A program made the position numbers and the translations under genes. The notes under the pieces are model-generated. The model was not told where the DNA came from and did not search any database. It saw only the letters and a list, made by a program, of their open reading frames with translations. Below are positions 44,283-55,996 of a stretch of 64,000 nucleotides of DNA, in pieces. Origin of the DNA: Balanoglossus misakiensis (Eukaryota; Hemichordata); assembly GCA_040954595.2 (NCBI GenBank), contig CM082582.2, positions 9,672,001-9,736,000 of the forward strand, given 5' to 3'. How positions within the stretch are numbered: the first letter of the stretch is position 1; every line of letters starts with the position of its first letter.

Positions 44283-45883
44283 TGTGCGGAAAGACTCTCT
44301 TGATGAATCGTGAAAGGCGCAGTGAGTCGCTTCTAAATTTCACCGAAGACTCTTAGGAGACATGGAAAAAAATGGCATCGATGCGGAATACGCTGGGTTC
44401 ACGGCAACAGGGTATTTTTTGAATATTTGTTTTACTGTAAGCGTTGTGCGCGCGCCAGTTGTCATTCAATTATTTAAATCCGCTTTCAATGTCCCCATCA
44501 AAATCCATGCCAACAGGTTGCACAGCGGATGCGAGGCGCATGCGCTCGTTGTTCACGGCATCCCGCGATTGTAAGACATCCATAATATGAATCGCGTTTT
44601 TTGGATATAACGATATAGATTTTATGAAAACCTTCATGAATGGTCATCAGTAGAATATCGCTTTTGTCCGGAAAGTTCCAGAATTGAGTATAAATATTTT
44701 AAAGGCTTAAAATATTCAAGTTTCGCCACGACTACAGACGTTTTAGAAAAGGCCAATATATTTTTTTTTCTGGAAAATAAAATCTGAATAGCCAATTTAC
44801 TTTGATTTCACATCGAAAAAACGTGATGACACGTCACCCGCCAGATATAAAACAATTGCCATCGTCACCAGTGCGTCAGCTGGTCTTCGTCATTCATGAG
44901 AGCAAGGGCCTGAATATAATTAAGAGGGGGGGGGGGGGTACGATTTGCAGAGGGAGGGTCACTACATGTAAAAGGAAACTCCAGAGGGCGTCAACACTCA
45001 CGCATGCTTAGAAGCATGCTGCATCTCGATATCGTTTTACTAAAAACGACCAGGGGTCATTTTTGTAAAGTGACAGAGACAGGCCGCATGTCTTATTTTG
45101 ATCACAATCTCGCATCGAGCTGTATCGTGTCGTATACTGGTGGGCAACTGGGTACGCTTCTCGAAATACAAATGCTAAGGGCAAAGGTCACTGTGACGTC
45201 ATCTTCGCTGTGGCCAACTCAAGAGGTTGCGTGCAAGCGCTGCGGTGTTAACCGAGAACTAGAGGTAGGATGTTGAAATTTTCACGACAGAAAACCCTTT
45301 AATCCGAATTTCCCCTTGCACACGCTTCGAAGTATGTGTAACCGCGCGGAAAGACTGTGTGGTGCAGTGACGTTGTGGAAACACAGCCGAGATCTTGAGG
45401 GATGTGCAGTGTCTGTGGTCAACTCAAGGTCGGACAGCCTCGCTGCCACGATAAGACACCGCCCTCACCGTTACATACATGTAAAAGTTTCCGTCCACAT
45501 CAAAGTTTCACAACTGGTTGTAACAATGCCATATGTTAATAGAAAATGCATTGCTTGTGTCATCCGTGAAACATGAGCTCAAATACTGGTTTCTAAACGA
45601 GGTTCTTCAAAGTTTTCCAAGGTGTGTGATGTATGGTACTTCATGTTTCTGTGTGGGTGTGAATTTGGTTTGACGAAGGGAAAGAGACAATACCATCAAC
45701 GGCACACCATTTTTGAGATTTCTGATTTGTTACACTACCATTCACACGGTCGAGTCAAGATGCGTTCAATTATTTCTCCATGCATTGTATGTGATTTTGT
45801 CTGCAGATGCAACGGACCAATCCGTCGGCCGTTTGAAAACCCCACAGGGGAAGACATATTGGCATTATTTCTTGAGACTGAAA
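44283..45883. other. Shared upstream region of divergent GH1 genes D and E
   Basis: 1.6 kb between head-to-head genes D (-) and E (+); it must hold both promoters. It includes a 13-base G tract at 44926-44938. In-frame sequence upstream of the gene E ATG is open back to 45713, where the frame begins with TTG, and contains a possible acceptor (ttttgtctgcag, ending near 45806). Confidence 0.5.
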
Positions 45884-47565
45884 ATGGCTACGCCGACTAA
45901 GGCCGAGAGAGACGAGCATAGGGCAGAACGCTGGTGGACGCCATATCTGTCTGATTGTGGCCGGTTCGCATACGATCAATTCAGAGATCAGGAGAGGGAC
46001 GGTCTCGTTCACGGACAGTTTCCAGATGGTTTTGCGTGGGGTGTCGCCACGGCGGCCTATCACATAGAAGGTGCCTGGGACGAAGACGGCAAAGGGCAGA
46101 GCATCTGGGACACTTTCTCTCACACGGATGGCAACATCTATCAGAATCAGAACGGTGACGTCGCGTGCGATAGCTACCACAGAATTGACGAAGATGTGAA
46201 AATGTTGAAGGAGCTGGGCGTGTCACACTACCGGTTTTCACTGTCCTGGGCTAGGATCTTACCCGACGGCACAACCGGGACGGTTAACCAGCCGGGACTG
46301 AGCTATTATCGACGCCTGATTGACGCTTTGTCAGAAGCAAGCATCCAACCTATGGTTACGCTTTACCACTGGGATTTGCCGCAAGCCCTGCAAGATGTCG
46401 GCGGGTGGGAAAACGAAATGACCGTCGTCCACTTCAACGACTACGCCGATCTTTGCTTCAGGGAATTCGGCGACAAGGTCAAGCTATGGATAACGTTCAA
46501 CGAACCGTACGAATTTGCTCGAGAGGGGTACGAGAGCGGCTGTCTTGCGCCGGGGTTCAGACACCAGGGCAGTACTCTGTACAGGGTCGCCCACAATGTT
46601 CTGAAAGCACACGCCAAAGCTTGGCACACCTACGACAACTCATACAGAAGTCGTCAAAATGGCGCAGTTGGAATCACTTTGGTCTCGAACTGGACCGTCC
46701 CGGCATCCGACCGCCAAGCCGATAAAGACGCCGCCGAACGATTCATCCAGTTCATGTTCGGGTGGTTTGCCCACCCGATATTTGTCAATGGTGACTACCC
46801 CGAGGTCATGAAACGGGACGTGCTCCGCAAGAGCCTCGGGCAGGGACTCTCGTCGTCCCGGCTGCCCGCATTCACCGACCAGGAGAAGTCCCTGATTCTG
46901 GGCACGGCAGATTTCCTCGGGTTGAACTACTACACAACCCGGCGAGTCCGCCACGTCCAGTCGCCGCCACTGCCCCCGGGGTACATGGAAGATCAAGATG
47001 TGGAGTATTGGCACGACCCACATTGGCCGACCACGGGCGCCAGCTGGCTTCGGCCCGTGCCTTGGGGGTTCCGCAGACTGCTGCAGTGGGTGAAGGGAGC
47101 ATACGGCAACCCGCCGGTGTACATCACCGAAAACGGAGTTCCCGATCCGGTGGAAATCGGCGAGAAAGAGCGCCATCACGACCCGTGGAGGGCGAAGTAT
47201 CTGATTGGCCATGTCATCGAACTTCTGAAAGGTACTAGTAAGACAATTTCTGTTTTACCCTCTTTAGAATAATTTCGTAGCGTTTTAGAGCTGGTATTAA
47301 TGTTTGTGTAAAGACCCTCGACGTACAAATTTATGATTTGTTTTCGATGTGCGCACTCATTACAGCGTGTACGTTGGATGGCGTCGATGTCCGTGGGTAC
47401 ATGGCTTGGTCGCTGATGGACAACTTTGAGTGGAATGACGGCTACTCGGTGCGATTTGGTCTCTACCACGTCGACTTTGATAACCCCGCAAGGCCACGTA
47501 CGGCGAAGATGTCGGCCAAAATATACCACCAAATGATCAGGGACAACGGTTTCCCTGATATTTGA
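45884..47565 (+). CDS. GH1 gene E: family 1 beta-glycosidase without visible signal peptide
   Basis: Exons 45884-47231 (donor AAAG/gtac) and 47366-47565 (acceptor cattacag), giving 515 residues from the ATG at 45884, which sits in a good context (AAAATGG). Acid/base Glu207 in TFNEP, nucleophile Glu416 in ITENG, and [13 protein letters not shown] in the terminal exon. Unlike genes A-D, the sequence before the barrel is hydrophilic ([18 protein letters not shown]), so the protein may be cytosolic like vertebrate GBA3. An upstream exon could still add a signal peptide, because the frame stays open for 170 bases before this ATG. It is the only array member on the plus strand. Poly(A) signal at 47623-47628. 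Confidence 0.88.
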
Positions 47566-47622
47566 GGGAACTTCGCCTTTTGGGACGCGGACTGATACGA
47601 GTTCACTCTCACCACACACAAA

Positions 47623-47628
47623 AATAAA
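47623..47628 (+). terminator. Poly(A) signal AATAAA of GH1 gene E
   Basis: Canonical hexamer 58 bases after the gene E stop codon. The opposing gene F has its own minus-strand AATAAA at 47730-47735, so the two convergent transcripts may end without overlapping. Confidence 0.6.
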
Positions 47629-47729
47629 CAAATATACAGAAAGACGAATTTCCGACCGTCGGTTGGTCGCGTCACCAAAGTAAAAAGTATTAGTTTGCTC
47701 ATCATCCAGAAATATTATCGGGTGAGATT

Positions 47730-47735
47730 TTTATT
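47730..47735 (-). terminator. Poly(A) signal AATAAA of TSP1-VWA gene F
   Basis: TTTATT on the plus strand, 134 bases past the gene F stop codon on its own strand. Confidence 0.5.
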
Positions 47736-47868
47736 GATCTCGATGTTGCAGTTTTCTTAGTTTCTATAAACAGAATAATCTTTCAACAAAGCCGAAAATA
47801 TCTACGATAGCAAACGCCATGGCTGGGGGGTGTGTTTAACCAACACAAGTGTACATGGTGTCGACTGT

Positions 47869-49643
47869 CTAGAAAAGTCTCAGCATCATCGAGGCGTGTG
47901 ACATCACACTGAAGCTATTGTAGTAGTACAGATGGTCGGGGATGGGTTCTGACACGATCTGTTTCAGTTCATCTTCGTTTATGCTCTCCGTCACAGCTAG
48001 AGCGTAAATCTCCACTCCTGAAAAGCCAATCAAAGTGATTGGGATACATAAATCTGCAATGGCGAGAGTTTTGATACAATATCTCGTCTGCAAGCATGCA
48101 GTGTTATTCTGTAGATCTGCGAATAGTTGCTGATGATTGGGCATGGATGACAATATGGATTCCTTACTTATGAATAAGCAAGCCCACTCACCGATAGCTT
48201 TTAGTGCATTGGCGGACTCAGCAACGTCATGGTGGCCATTTGAATGCCCGTCAGTTACGAGGAACACCACTTTGTGAGAGTTGGATCGGGAGCCGTGAGC
48301 TGACGTGAATGCCTCGCTCCGGGCTTTGTTCAGGGCCTTGCCAGTGTGCGTCCATCCTCCTGTAAGGAGTCAAAGCGATACCGAACTGCTGTGAGATAGC
48401 TGTGAAGTCTGAATACATTATATTGAAGTGCTCGTGTGTAACATGGCAAATAGCCCACCACTGCATGCCTTAGCTTGTAGCTTGCCAAACCACTTATATG
48501 CCAGAATATGCCAAATGGATCTCTCCGATTGTGCTTGTGAGTCTTTGACTTGCCTTCAAAATCAATCTGCCCAACCAAGTCAATGCAGCTATCCTTGCTG
48601 TGACAAGCGTCGAAGTTGAAGTCGATGTCCACTTGGTGAGCGCTTGAGAAAGAAATGGCGGCAATCCTGGTCTGGTGCCTTGCTATTTCCACCGGGAAGA
48701 CTTCGATAAGTGTCTGCAATGTTGGAATGCATTATGATTATGAACAATGGATGGACTGACACATAAGCGCGTCGAGCAGTTTGGTTATACCACGGTCACT
48801 CCACACATACGATCCAATATGGCCACCGGACGACAATGTATATCACTTACCTGAACGTGTTCGATAACTCTATCGAAGTCGTCCTTTCCAATGCTGCCAC
48901 TCTTGTCGATGACGAACAAAAGATCAACCGTTGGTGGCGATGAAGCACTTTCAAATCTACCAGCCATCGCCACAGAGAATGTATTCAGGAAACCGGTCCT
49001 TATAGAACTGACCGTTTCAAAAGCACTAGGCCTACCACCTGAATTTTAACAAAGAGCAAAAACAATGTTGCTTTTTGGGTTGTATAGAGAGTTGAATTCA
49101 CGAGAAGGTACATGATACAAATACAAATACATACATCTCTCTTCCGATTGGGCCAGCTCAGATGGACAATTGTTCCCATGGCGTGTGATAGTGCGTGTCC
49201 GAGTGACTGTGCTACAACCGCTGATTGGTCTTGCACTCCACGCGCTCCATTCACTTGTCTGGAAAAAAATGATAATCTTGAAAGGGATACGGTCGTTCAG
49301 TCCGAGGACAAAGTTTTAGGAGACTGTTAGTCGAAAGAGATATTCGACAGTTTCATAAGATTGTGTTACATTGCTGCAAATTTCTTTTAATTAGTTTTGA
49401 AACTCACTGACATTAAAATAGTTTGAGAGCCGAATGACCAGAATGAAGTGGTTCTACTAGTACATTGAATGGGGAATAAGAAAATATCCCATGCACTTTG
49501 AGTGGTAGAATTTGAGATCGCAAACTCACCTCACACGTTCGCGAGCGGTAATAATTTCTGAAAAACGACCCAAGCGAAGCAGTTGAACCCTGACACTTGG
49601 TGAAAAGCAGACACGCACAGATGAAGAAGGAAACGCCCTTCAT
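47869..49643 (-). CDS. TSP1-VWA gene F: secreted protein with thrombospondin-1 repeat and von Willebrand A domain (300 aa)
   Basis: Exons: 49530-49643 (ATG, signal peptide MKGVSFFICACLLFTKCQG), 49135-49258 (TSP1-like: SEWSAWS, then CSTVTRTRTITRHGNNC), 48851-49038 (link plus VWA start, MIDAS DKSGSIG), 48554-48713, 48192-48359 (GGWTHTGKAL with the MIDAS Thr, and FLVTDGHSNG with the MIDAS Asp) and 47869-48017 (GVEIYALAV, ending MLRLF). All joins keep frame. The fourth exon's donor is AAG/GCAAGT, a GC-AG intron. VWA domains with an intact MIDAS bind ligands through a divalent metal; with a TSP1 repeat, an extracellular-matrix or mucosal role is likely but unproven. The nearest named proteins would be matrilin- or collagen-type VWA proteins, but this two-domain layout is not one I can name. 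A 5' UTR intron is probable. Confidence 0.88.
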
Positions 49644-49655
49644 GATGGCTGACTG

Positions 49656-50616
49656 TGGAAAGGAACGAGGGACGCTGTGGTGAAAATAACGCGCATCGTT
49701 GAGTGCATTACGCATAGTGTCAGTTTTTGGCAAATGGCATCCAATTATGTATCGAGATTTTCAAGACGTCATGTTCAAATTCGCCGTTTGGCACACGCGG
49801 GCTTGGTCGAGTTGAATGTCATGTCACACACTCCTCACCGGTTTAACTAGTAGATTCTAGCAGGCTAACTTTGTGTATATAATAAGTACCTACCTCTAGC
49901 TAGAACACTTTGAATTTCTTGTGATGCAACCGAAGCACAGGGAACCGCTGATCTGTTCGAACGTCGGGCCGTGCACGGCCTTAAATAGTTCTTCTTGGTT
50001 AGGGGTGGGCCACTTGATATCTGGTGAGGGGATGGAGGATTTTCAATTTGAAAATAATTGGTTTCTATTCTTAGTACCCTTTCCTCCAGCCCCTCCCTCC
50101 ATGTCAAATGGGTTATCCCCTTATTACGCGGATGTACCCCGGAGACGGCGATCAGTTTACCAAATCACTGTATTGTCTCAAATTCATTTTTCTCAAATTG
50201 TCTTCCCGGTCGATCTTAAATTACGCTCACATGTACGAAAATGTGTTCTTGATTAACACAATTTTCACAGGGTTGCGAACGATATGTTACACCAGTTTTC
50301 ATCACCACCCTTGGTGTTGGTCAAACTCGAACTTGAAGCATTCACATCTTAATGACCAACGCAGCGAGGAGCAGGAATTGGTACACACGGTGCATATATT
50401 GATGCCAGGATTACTTGGTTCACCGGCACTGGTTTTAACTTTGTAAATCACACAATTAATCCTTGAAAACATTGAAAAATCGGTTCCTTTATTGACAAAT
50501 ATTTAACAATATTAACAATGATAATAAATATTCCACAGAGGCAGTAAAATAGACGTAAAATGCTGCATTGGTCATATAATTCAAGCTAGTCAAAGATGGT
50601 GGTGTTATTTGCTATG
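49656..50616. other. Intergenic region between genes F and G
   Basis: Contains gene F's promoter and 5' UTR at the left and gene G's 3' UTR at the right (minus-strand AATAAA at 50488-50493, about 125 bases past the gene G stop). No other coding signal. Confidence 0.5.
49979..49988 (-). promoter_or_regulatory. Possible TATA element of gene F
   Basis: CTATTTAAGG on the minus strand. A downstream donor (AG/gtaggt, near 49894) and an acceptor just before the ATG (ttccacag, near 49656) would place an intron in the 5' UTR. Confidence 0.35.
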
Positions 50617-52472
50617 CTAGCCGAATCGTGCTTGTAAGAAACGCCCTCCTCGTCCCATCGCATTGAAACTCGTGTAGTAGAACAGGTGTTCGGGCGCTGG
50701 TTCTGACACTATGCTTTTAAGTTCATCTTCATCGATACTGTTCGTCACTCCAAGGGCGTAAAGTTCGACTCCTACAAAAAAGGGCACATCATATAAGAAT
50801 TACTCGACCAATCATGGACTCAAGAAGCGATCGGTCATGGAAATATACCTCGTTGATTCGGAAGGTCGAAGTTTATGTGGAGTGACCGTGAATTCTATCA
50901 TGATGGCAGTAAGACACGCTTTGTAAATGTAGATTTAGAAACCTAGGGTGTCGTCTGCCGGCATACAGTAAAATAATTTCCAATGTTCTCCCCCAACCCA
51001 CCCCATCCACGCGTTGTCAAGGTAATCCTTACCGCCATCTTTGAGGGCGTTTGCTGCTCCGACCAGGTCTCCGTGGTCGTTTGAACGGCCGTCGGTGACA
51101 AGGAACAACACCTTCTCGGCGTTGGGGCGTGATCCATGAGCTGTGGTGAATGCCTCCTCACGGGCCTTGATCAATGCCTTCCTGGTGTACGTCAACCCCC
51201 CTACCAAGAAAGAAAAAAACATGTAAGGTACATGTACTCCAATTTGAAAACAAAATGGCGCCAATGACACTAGGCTGCCATTTGCTGCTTTGAATTTGAT
51301 GGATGACGTGCAATATGACTATCGCAAGTACATTGGCCACGCAGCAATTGCAATAGAGGGCTCTCGACCTACCTTCGAATTCAATCTGTCCAACCAACTC
51401 GCTACACATGAATTTATTGTCGCAGGCGTTGAAATCAAAGTCCAGATCGACTTGATCGTGGCTAGAAAAGGAGATGACAGCTATTCTGACCTGGTCTGCT
51501 GCCACGGGCACGGGGAAAAGGCTAATCAGCTCCTGTAACCGGTTGGAAAACATGAAACGTCACGGTCACAAACGTTGAAAGAACGTGTTTGGCAGTACGT
51601 TGGGATGCACTTTTTCGACTGAAAGATCAGTTCCTTCAAGACACCAAATCAGATGCAGAAATGACAGTGTACTACTTCCCAACTTCAAGATCTCGCGATT
51701 TCGTCTTAACGTTCATACTTTCACATCCAGTGACGTAACACTTTACCTGGACGTGGTCAGTAACGGTTCTGAAGTGTTTTGACCCGATGCTGCTACTTTT
51801 GTCGATGACGAACAGAAGATCTGCCGGTGGTGGGGAAACGCCGCCAAGCCTCCCTGCCCAAGCAGATGGCGAGAACTTGCCAAGAAACCGTTCACCTATG
51901 GCGTTGGCCGTTTCAAGCGCGGTCGGTCTTACACCTGCATTTGAGACAGAACATCACCAAGAAATTGGTCAATTGAGTTACTCCTAGTAGACTGTCAGAG
52001 AGATAGGGGGGGGGGGGGAGAGATGAGTCTAGGAGTATAGTAAAGGGTGTAAGAATTGGTTGACAGGAACAATATCCGGACTTACATTTTTGTTTCGAAT
52101 GAGTGAGTTCATATTCGCAGTTTATCCCATTTCGTGTGACATTACGAGCCCGAGTGACCGTGTTACAGCCGACGGTTGGCATTGAACTCCAGGCGCTCCA
52201 TTGACCTACCTGTGGGAGTATAAATCAATGAAAAAAATCAACCAATGCCAGGTAAACTTTCAATAGTTAACTGTGTGGTAACAATAAACTGTAATAGTGT
52301 GGCCCGGCCGCGTGTTCTCTTGGTCCAGCGTCATTTTGAAATTATTTGTCGATCAGGCCTTGGATATGAAACTCACCTCACACCGTTTGTTTTCCCTGGA
52401 CAGCTTTGCTGACACACTGTAGCAACTACTGCACACCAGACCGAGTAAAAGTAAAAAAGTAATCGTCTTCAT
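50617..52472 (-). CDS. TSP1-VWA gene G: secreted paralogue of F (296 aa)
   Basis: Exons: 52377-52472 (ATG, signal peptide with a TFLLLLGLVCSSC core), 52086-52209 (TSP1-like: GQWSAWS, CNTVTRARNVTRNGINC), 51747-51934 (FVIDKSSSIG), 51373-51532, 51033-51200 (GGLTYTRKAL, FLVTDGRSND) and 50617-50771 (GVELYALGV, ending RFLQARFG). All joins are GT-AG and in frame. Exon lengths 124, 188, 160 and 168 are identical to gene F. The MIDAS is intact, with SSS in place of SGS. The final exon is too short to stand out as a reading frame and was found by matching its paralogues. Function as for gene F. Confidence 0.88.
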
Positions 52473-52572
52473 GTCGATCTCACCAATAAGTACGACTGGA
52501 TTTTGTTCCGATGTTTGGCACCGCTCTTTCAAATGTTCTTTAAAACTACCGCGTACGGTACGAATGGACCGC

Positions 52573-52582
52573 CTTTTATATA
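52573..52582 (-). promoter_or_regulatory. TATA box of gene G
   Basis: TATATAAAAG on the minus strand, about 100 bases upstream of the gene G ATG. No 5' UTR intron is needed here. TATA-driven promoters suit tissue-restricted, highly expressed secretory genes, but that link is inference. Confidence 0.6.
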
Positions 52583-53514
52583 TCGAGCTTGTATAGAAGT
52601 TTGAAGGAATTATACCTAAGTTGGCAAACTTAATACCGCCTGCGTTCTAAATATAAAGCAATATTCGTAGAAACGATTCAGTGGGCCATCCCACTTTAAT
52701 TTACTCCGCCGCCTAAGTATTTAACTTCCGCCGACAAATATTGGCCTTTCCGAGAACCTGACCTTATGAACGAACCCAGCGTCCCACGCAAGCAGAGGTC
52801 ACGGACTTGTATATCAGCTTTCCACAAAGCAGTATTGACCTATTTGATTATAGCATGGACGTATAGTGCCATAATATCAGTATGGTATGAGGATGCATTA
52901 TCATACAGATTTGTGCACGTGGTATTTTTGATAAAGTTGTTTTAATATCGGGATTGGAAAAGCGTTGTTGAAGTGGGCTTGTTACATAAGCAGCAAAGAA
53001 ATGGCGACAGCTCTATTCTTGTCTCAAAACTCTTCACTTTTATTTCATCTTACGCGAAGCGCATAAAAGTACATCCTCTGAAAAATCTCTAAGTGATCAT
53101 CAAAAAGAAAGTATACATATTTGCTTCAAATCAACCCACTCGTAAAAGCGATGCGATTTTTATTGTAAAATATGAAACATAAAACATGATATGTCCCCCA
53201 GTCAAAGCAGCATAGAAACTCAATGTTTATTTACAATGGGTAGTCAACAATATTTGTTTAAATAGTGATGACAACACGCATTGAGCTCAGTTCCCTTGGA
53301 AACGACGCTTTATCATGGTGATGTCGTCACTGAATACAGGGAAAATCGTTTTCTCGTTTTCCCCGACATACATGGATTGTCATCAGTCAACGTCATCCAT
53401 TCTTGTGCATGTAAGCTTATGCGCCATCCGTTCTTGTGTTCTGAGTTCACCCGAAGAGGTGGCGTTTTTAAAAAAGAAATGTCCCCGCGATACCGGATCG
53501 TTCGTTCACATGAC
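52583..53514. other. Intergenic region between genes G and H
   Basis: No coding signal. Minus-strand AATAAA motifs at 53226-53231 and 53159-53164 are candidate signals for gene H. Confidence 0.45.
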
Positions 53515-55559
53515 TTATTTTTGTCGCAATACCGGACTGCCGATTCTCACTGGGTTACCAATGCTATAACCGGGGTCTCTGTCTCCAATGCCGAAAAATC
53601 CGCCGTCTATGGGGCCGTCGTCACCAGGGCCGCCGGACGCCACGCCAAATATGGTTTGCAAGAAATGTGTGCCGCTACTCATGGCGTTGAAACTATCGTA
53701 GTAGTAAAGATGGTCGGGGACAGGGTCTGACACAATCCTTTTGAGTTCATCCTCGTTTATGTCATCCGTCACTCCGAGGGCGTAAATTTCGACACCTGTG
53801 GACAATAATGGTATATAAAAATAAGACACTTGCCGAGTTTTGAGACAACTTCAAACTCTTTCATTGGTACAGAGCATCATGAAGGCAACGATGCACACAA
53901 TTACATGAATGTCCGGCAAAGTGTTGTAGTTCCCCGAATTAATTGAACTGATTGACCCCCCACTGCAAAAGCGGAATTTCAGTTCGCTTACCTGTGTCTT
54001 TGAGGGCATTAGCGGCGCCCTCAACATTGCCACCTCCATTCGAATGTCCGTCAGTCACGAGGAAGAGCACCTTGTGAGCGTTGGGGCGGGAACCCTCATC
54101 TCCTGTGAACGCTTCATCGCGGGCTTTATTCAAGGCTTTGGTAGTGTGCGTTGACCCACCTGTAAGAATTGCAAATACACATCAAACTAAGTGAAATATT
54201 CGTGATATACACATAACGTCAAGAACTTCAGAGTCAAAGAAACCTACTAGGCTACATGAACATCAAAATGATCAAAAATGGAACTCATATTTTACTTATA
54301 AATACCTGTATATTCGATCTGCTCTATCCGGGCTTTACAGTCTGGTTTACTGTCGCAGGCGAAAAAGTTGAAGTTAAGTTCGACCTTGTTGGCGGATGAA
54401 AAAGATATGGCGGCTATTCTAGTTTGCCAGGGTCCTACTGGCACGGGAAAGAGGTCGATCAGCTCCTGTTATGATCATATTAAAAGAGAAGATTTATTAG
54501 ACGATGACAAAATTAAAACAATGCTAAAATATCACATCAAAGGGTTTGTACGCACGGCTAGAGTATGGGCACTCGATATCGAATCAGTACCCGGGCAAGC
54601 TTGCTCAGTGAACTGACTTTGATGCGGCCGCACTGTCATCGCGCGCTAAACAAAACAATCAACATCAAAGTGTGGCTCTTACCCGAATGTGATCGATAAC
54701 AATAGTGAAGTCGGTCGGCCCAATGCTGCCACTTTTGTCGATGACGAACAGGAGATCGACCGGTGGCGGTGAGGCGGTTCCAAACTTTCCATCGCGGACC
54801 TCCGGGGAGAATTTCCCCAGGAAACTGGTGCCGATAGCACTGGCTGTTTCAAAGGCATCGGGTCTGCCGCCTGTGAAGTTAAGGGACGACATTTCTTGTC
54901 AGTGATCAATTTTCAATGAGTTCAATTACAATGACACAATGCCATACCCATATGTCGAAATTTATGCAGGTGTACACACGTCATGATGCCTAGTATAATT
55001 GAAGCGATTTTCTGAGAAAATGAATGAAACGAGAGAGAGGGAGAGGGAGGGAGAGAATGAGAGAGAGAGAGAGACAGAGAGACAGAGAGACAGAGAGAGA
55101 GCTATCGTAACTTACATTTTTCTTCTGATTCTGTCAGATCATAATTGCAGTTTCTACCACGTATGATAGAACGTGTCCGAGTGACGGTGCTACAACCGCT
55201 GATTGCTCTTGTACTCCAGGCTCCCCATTCGCTCACCTGTTGAAGATGAAGAAGTAAGATGCAGCCATGAGACTTCTTGATCTACCAAACATGTGTTTGT
55301 GGTCGTGTGTGGAGTCGCACAAAGAAAACCACACGATAAAATATTTCAGCTCATTCACTGAAGTCAGAAGCAACTTATTATACTGGGGGTCCTAAATGAT
55401 CCAAAGTTTACTGTTGGCTTAACCCAAGACGATTTATTTTGGACCTACCTCGCACGAGCCTGACGTGCCATAATGGCTTCCGAAAAAGCTCCCCAGAGAT
55501 CCAGCCCGGCACTCGGTGCAAACAAGGCCAATGAGCATGCAGACAATAATGAACTTCAT
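53515..55559 (-). CDS. TSP1-VWA gene H: secreted paralogue with glycine-rich tail (342 aa)
   Basis: Exons: 55449-55559 (ATG, signal peptide MKFIIVCMLIGLVCTECRAG), 55116-55236 (TSP1-like: SEWGAWS, CSTVTRTRSIIRGRNC), 54683-54870 (FVIDKSGSIG), 54306-54465, 53992-54159 (GGSTHTTKAL, FLVTDGHSNGG) and 53515-53795. The 188, 160 and 168 base exons match genes F and G exactly; the TSP1 exon is one codon shorter. After the shared GVEIYALGV module the last exon runs on about 40 residues further as a glycine- and aspartate-rich tail (for example GGPGDDGPIDGGFFGIGDRD) not found in F or G. Strongest match to gene F in the TSP1 repeat. A 5' UTR exon probably ends at 55876 (AAG/gtaagt), with its acceptor just before the ATG. 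Confidence 0.88.
55021..55102. repeat. GA-rich microsatellite
   Basis: Runs of GAGA, GGGA and CAGAGA units inside the intron between the TSP1 exon and the first VWA exon of gene H, ending about 14 bases from the TSP1 donor site. Confidence 0.85.
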
Positions 55560-55986
55560 TGTTTGAGGCTGTAAACAAAACAAGAACATACATGTACAAT
55601 TAAAATTAAATTTTACTTGCTTGCTTACTCTGTGATGGCATTCCCCCCACCATGAACTATGCGTCCGGCAACGTGCATGTGGGCCATTTGCAGCTTCTCA
55701 GTTGATAAGTACAATACTTGTAGTTCAAACTACAAACTACAAGTTCATTGAACTTCTGTGCTGTTTTCTTGGCCTGTTTGATGCGCACACACACAATTAG
55801 ACAGCCTGTGAAAACATTTGCATATTTCCGCAAAATACACAAGTTTTGCTACCAGGTGGACGCTGGCTAACTTACCTTGAATTCCCAAAACTTCTCAGAC
55901 AGCGTCCAATTCAACAAATCTTCGACAGTCAACAACGGCGCGTTCTATGAAACTGTTTGAACTGACTAGTCCAGAAGAACCTCCGC

Positions 55987-55996
55987 TTATATATAG
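55987..55996 (-). promoter_or_regulatory. TATA box of gene H
   Basis: TATATATAAG on the minus strand, about 110 bases upstream of the probable 5' UTR donor at 55876. With the acceptor at about 55571 this gives a short non-coding first exon. Confidence 0.5.
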
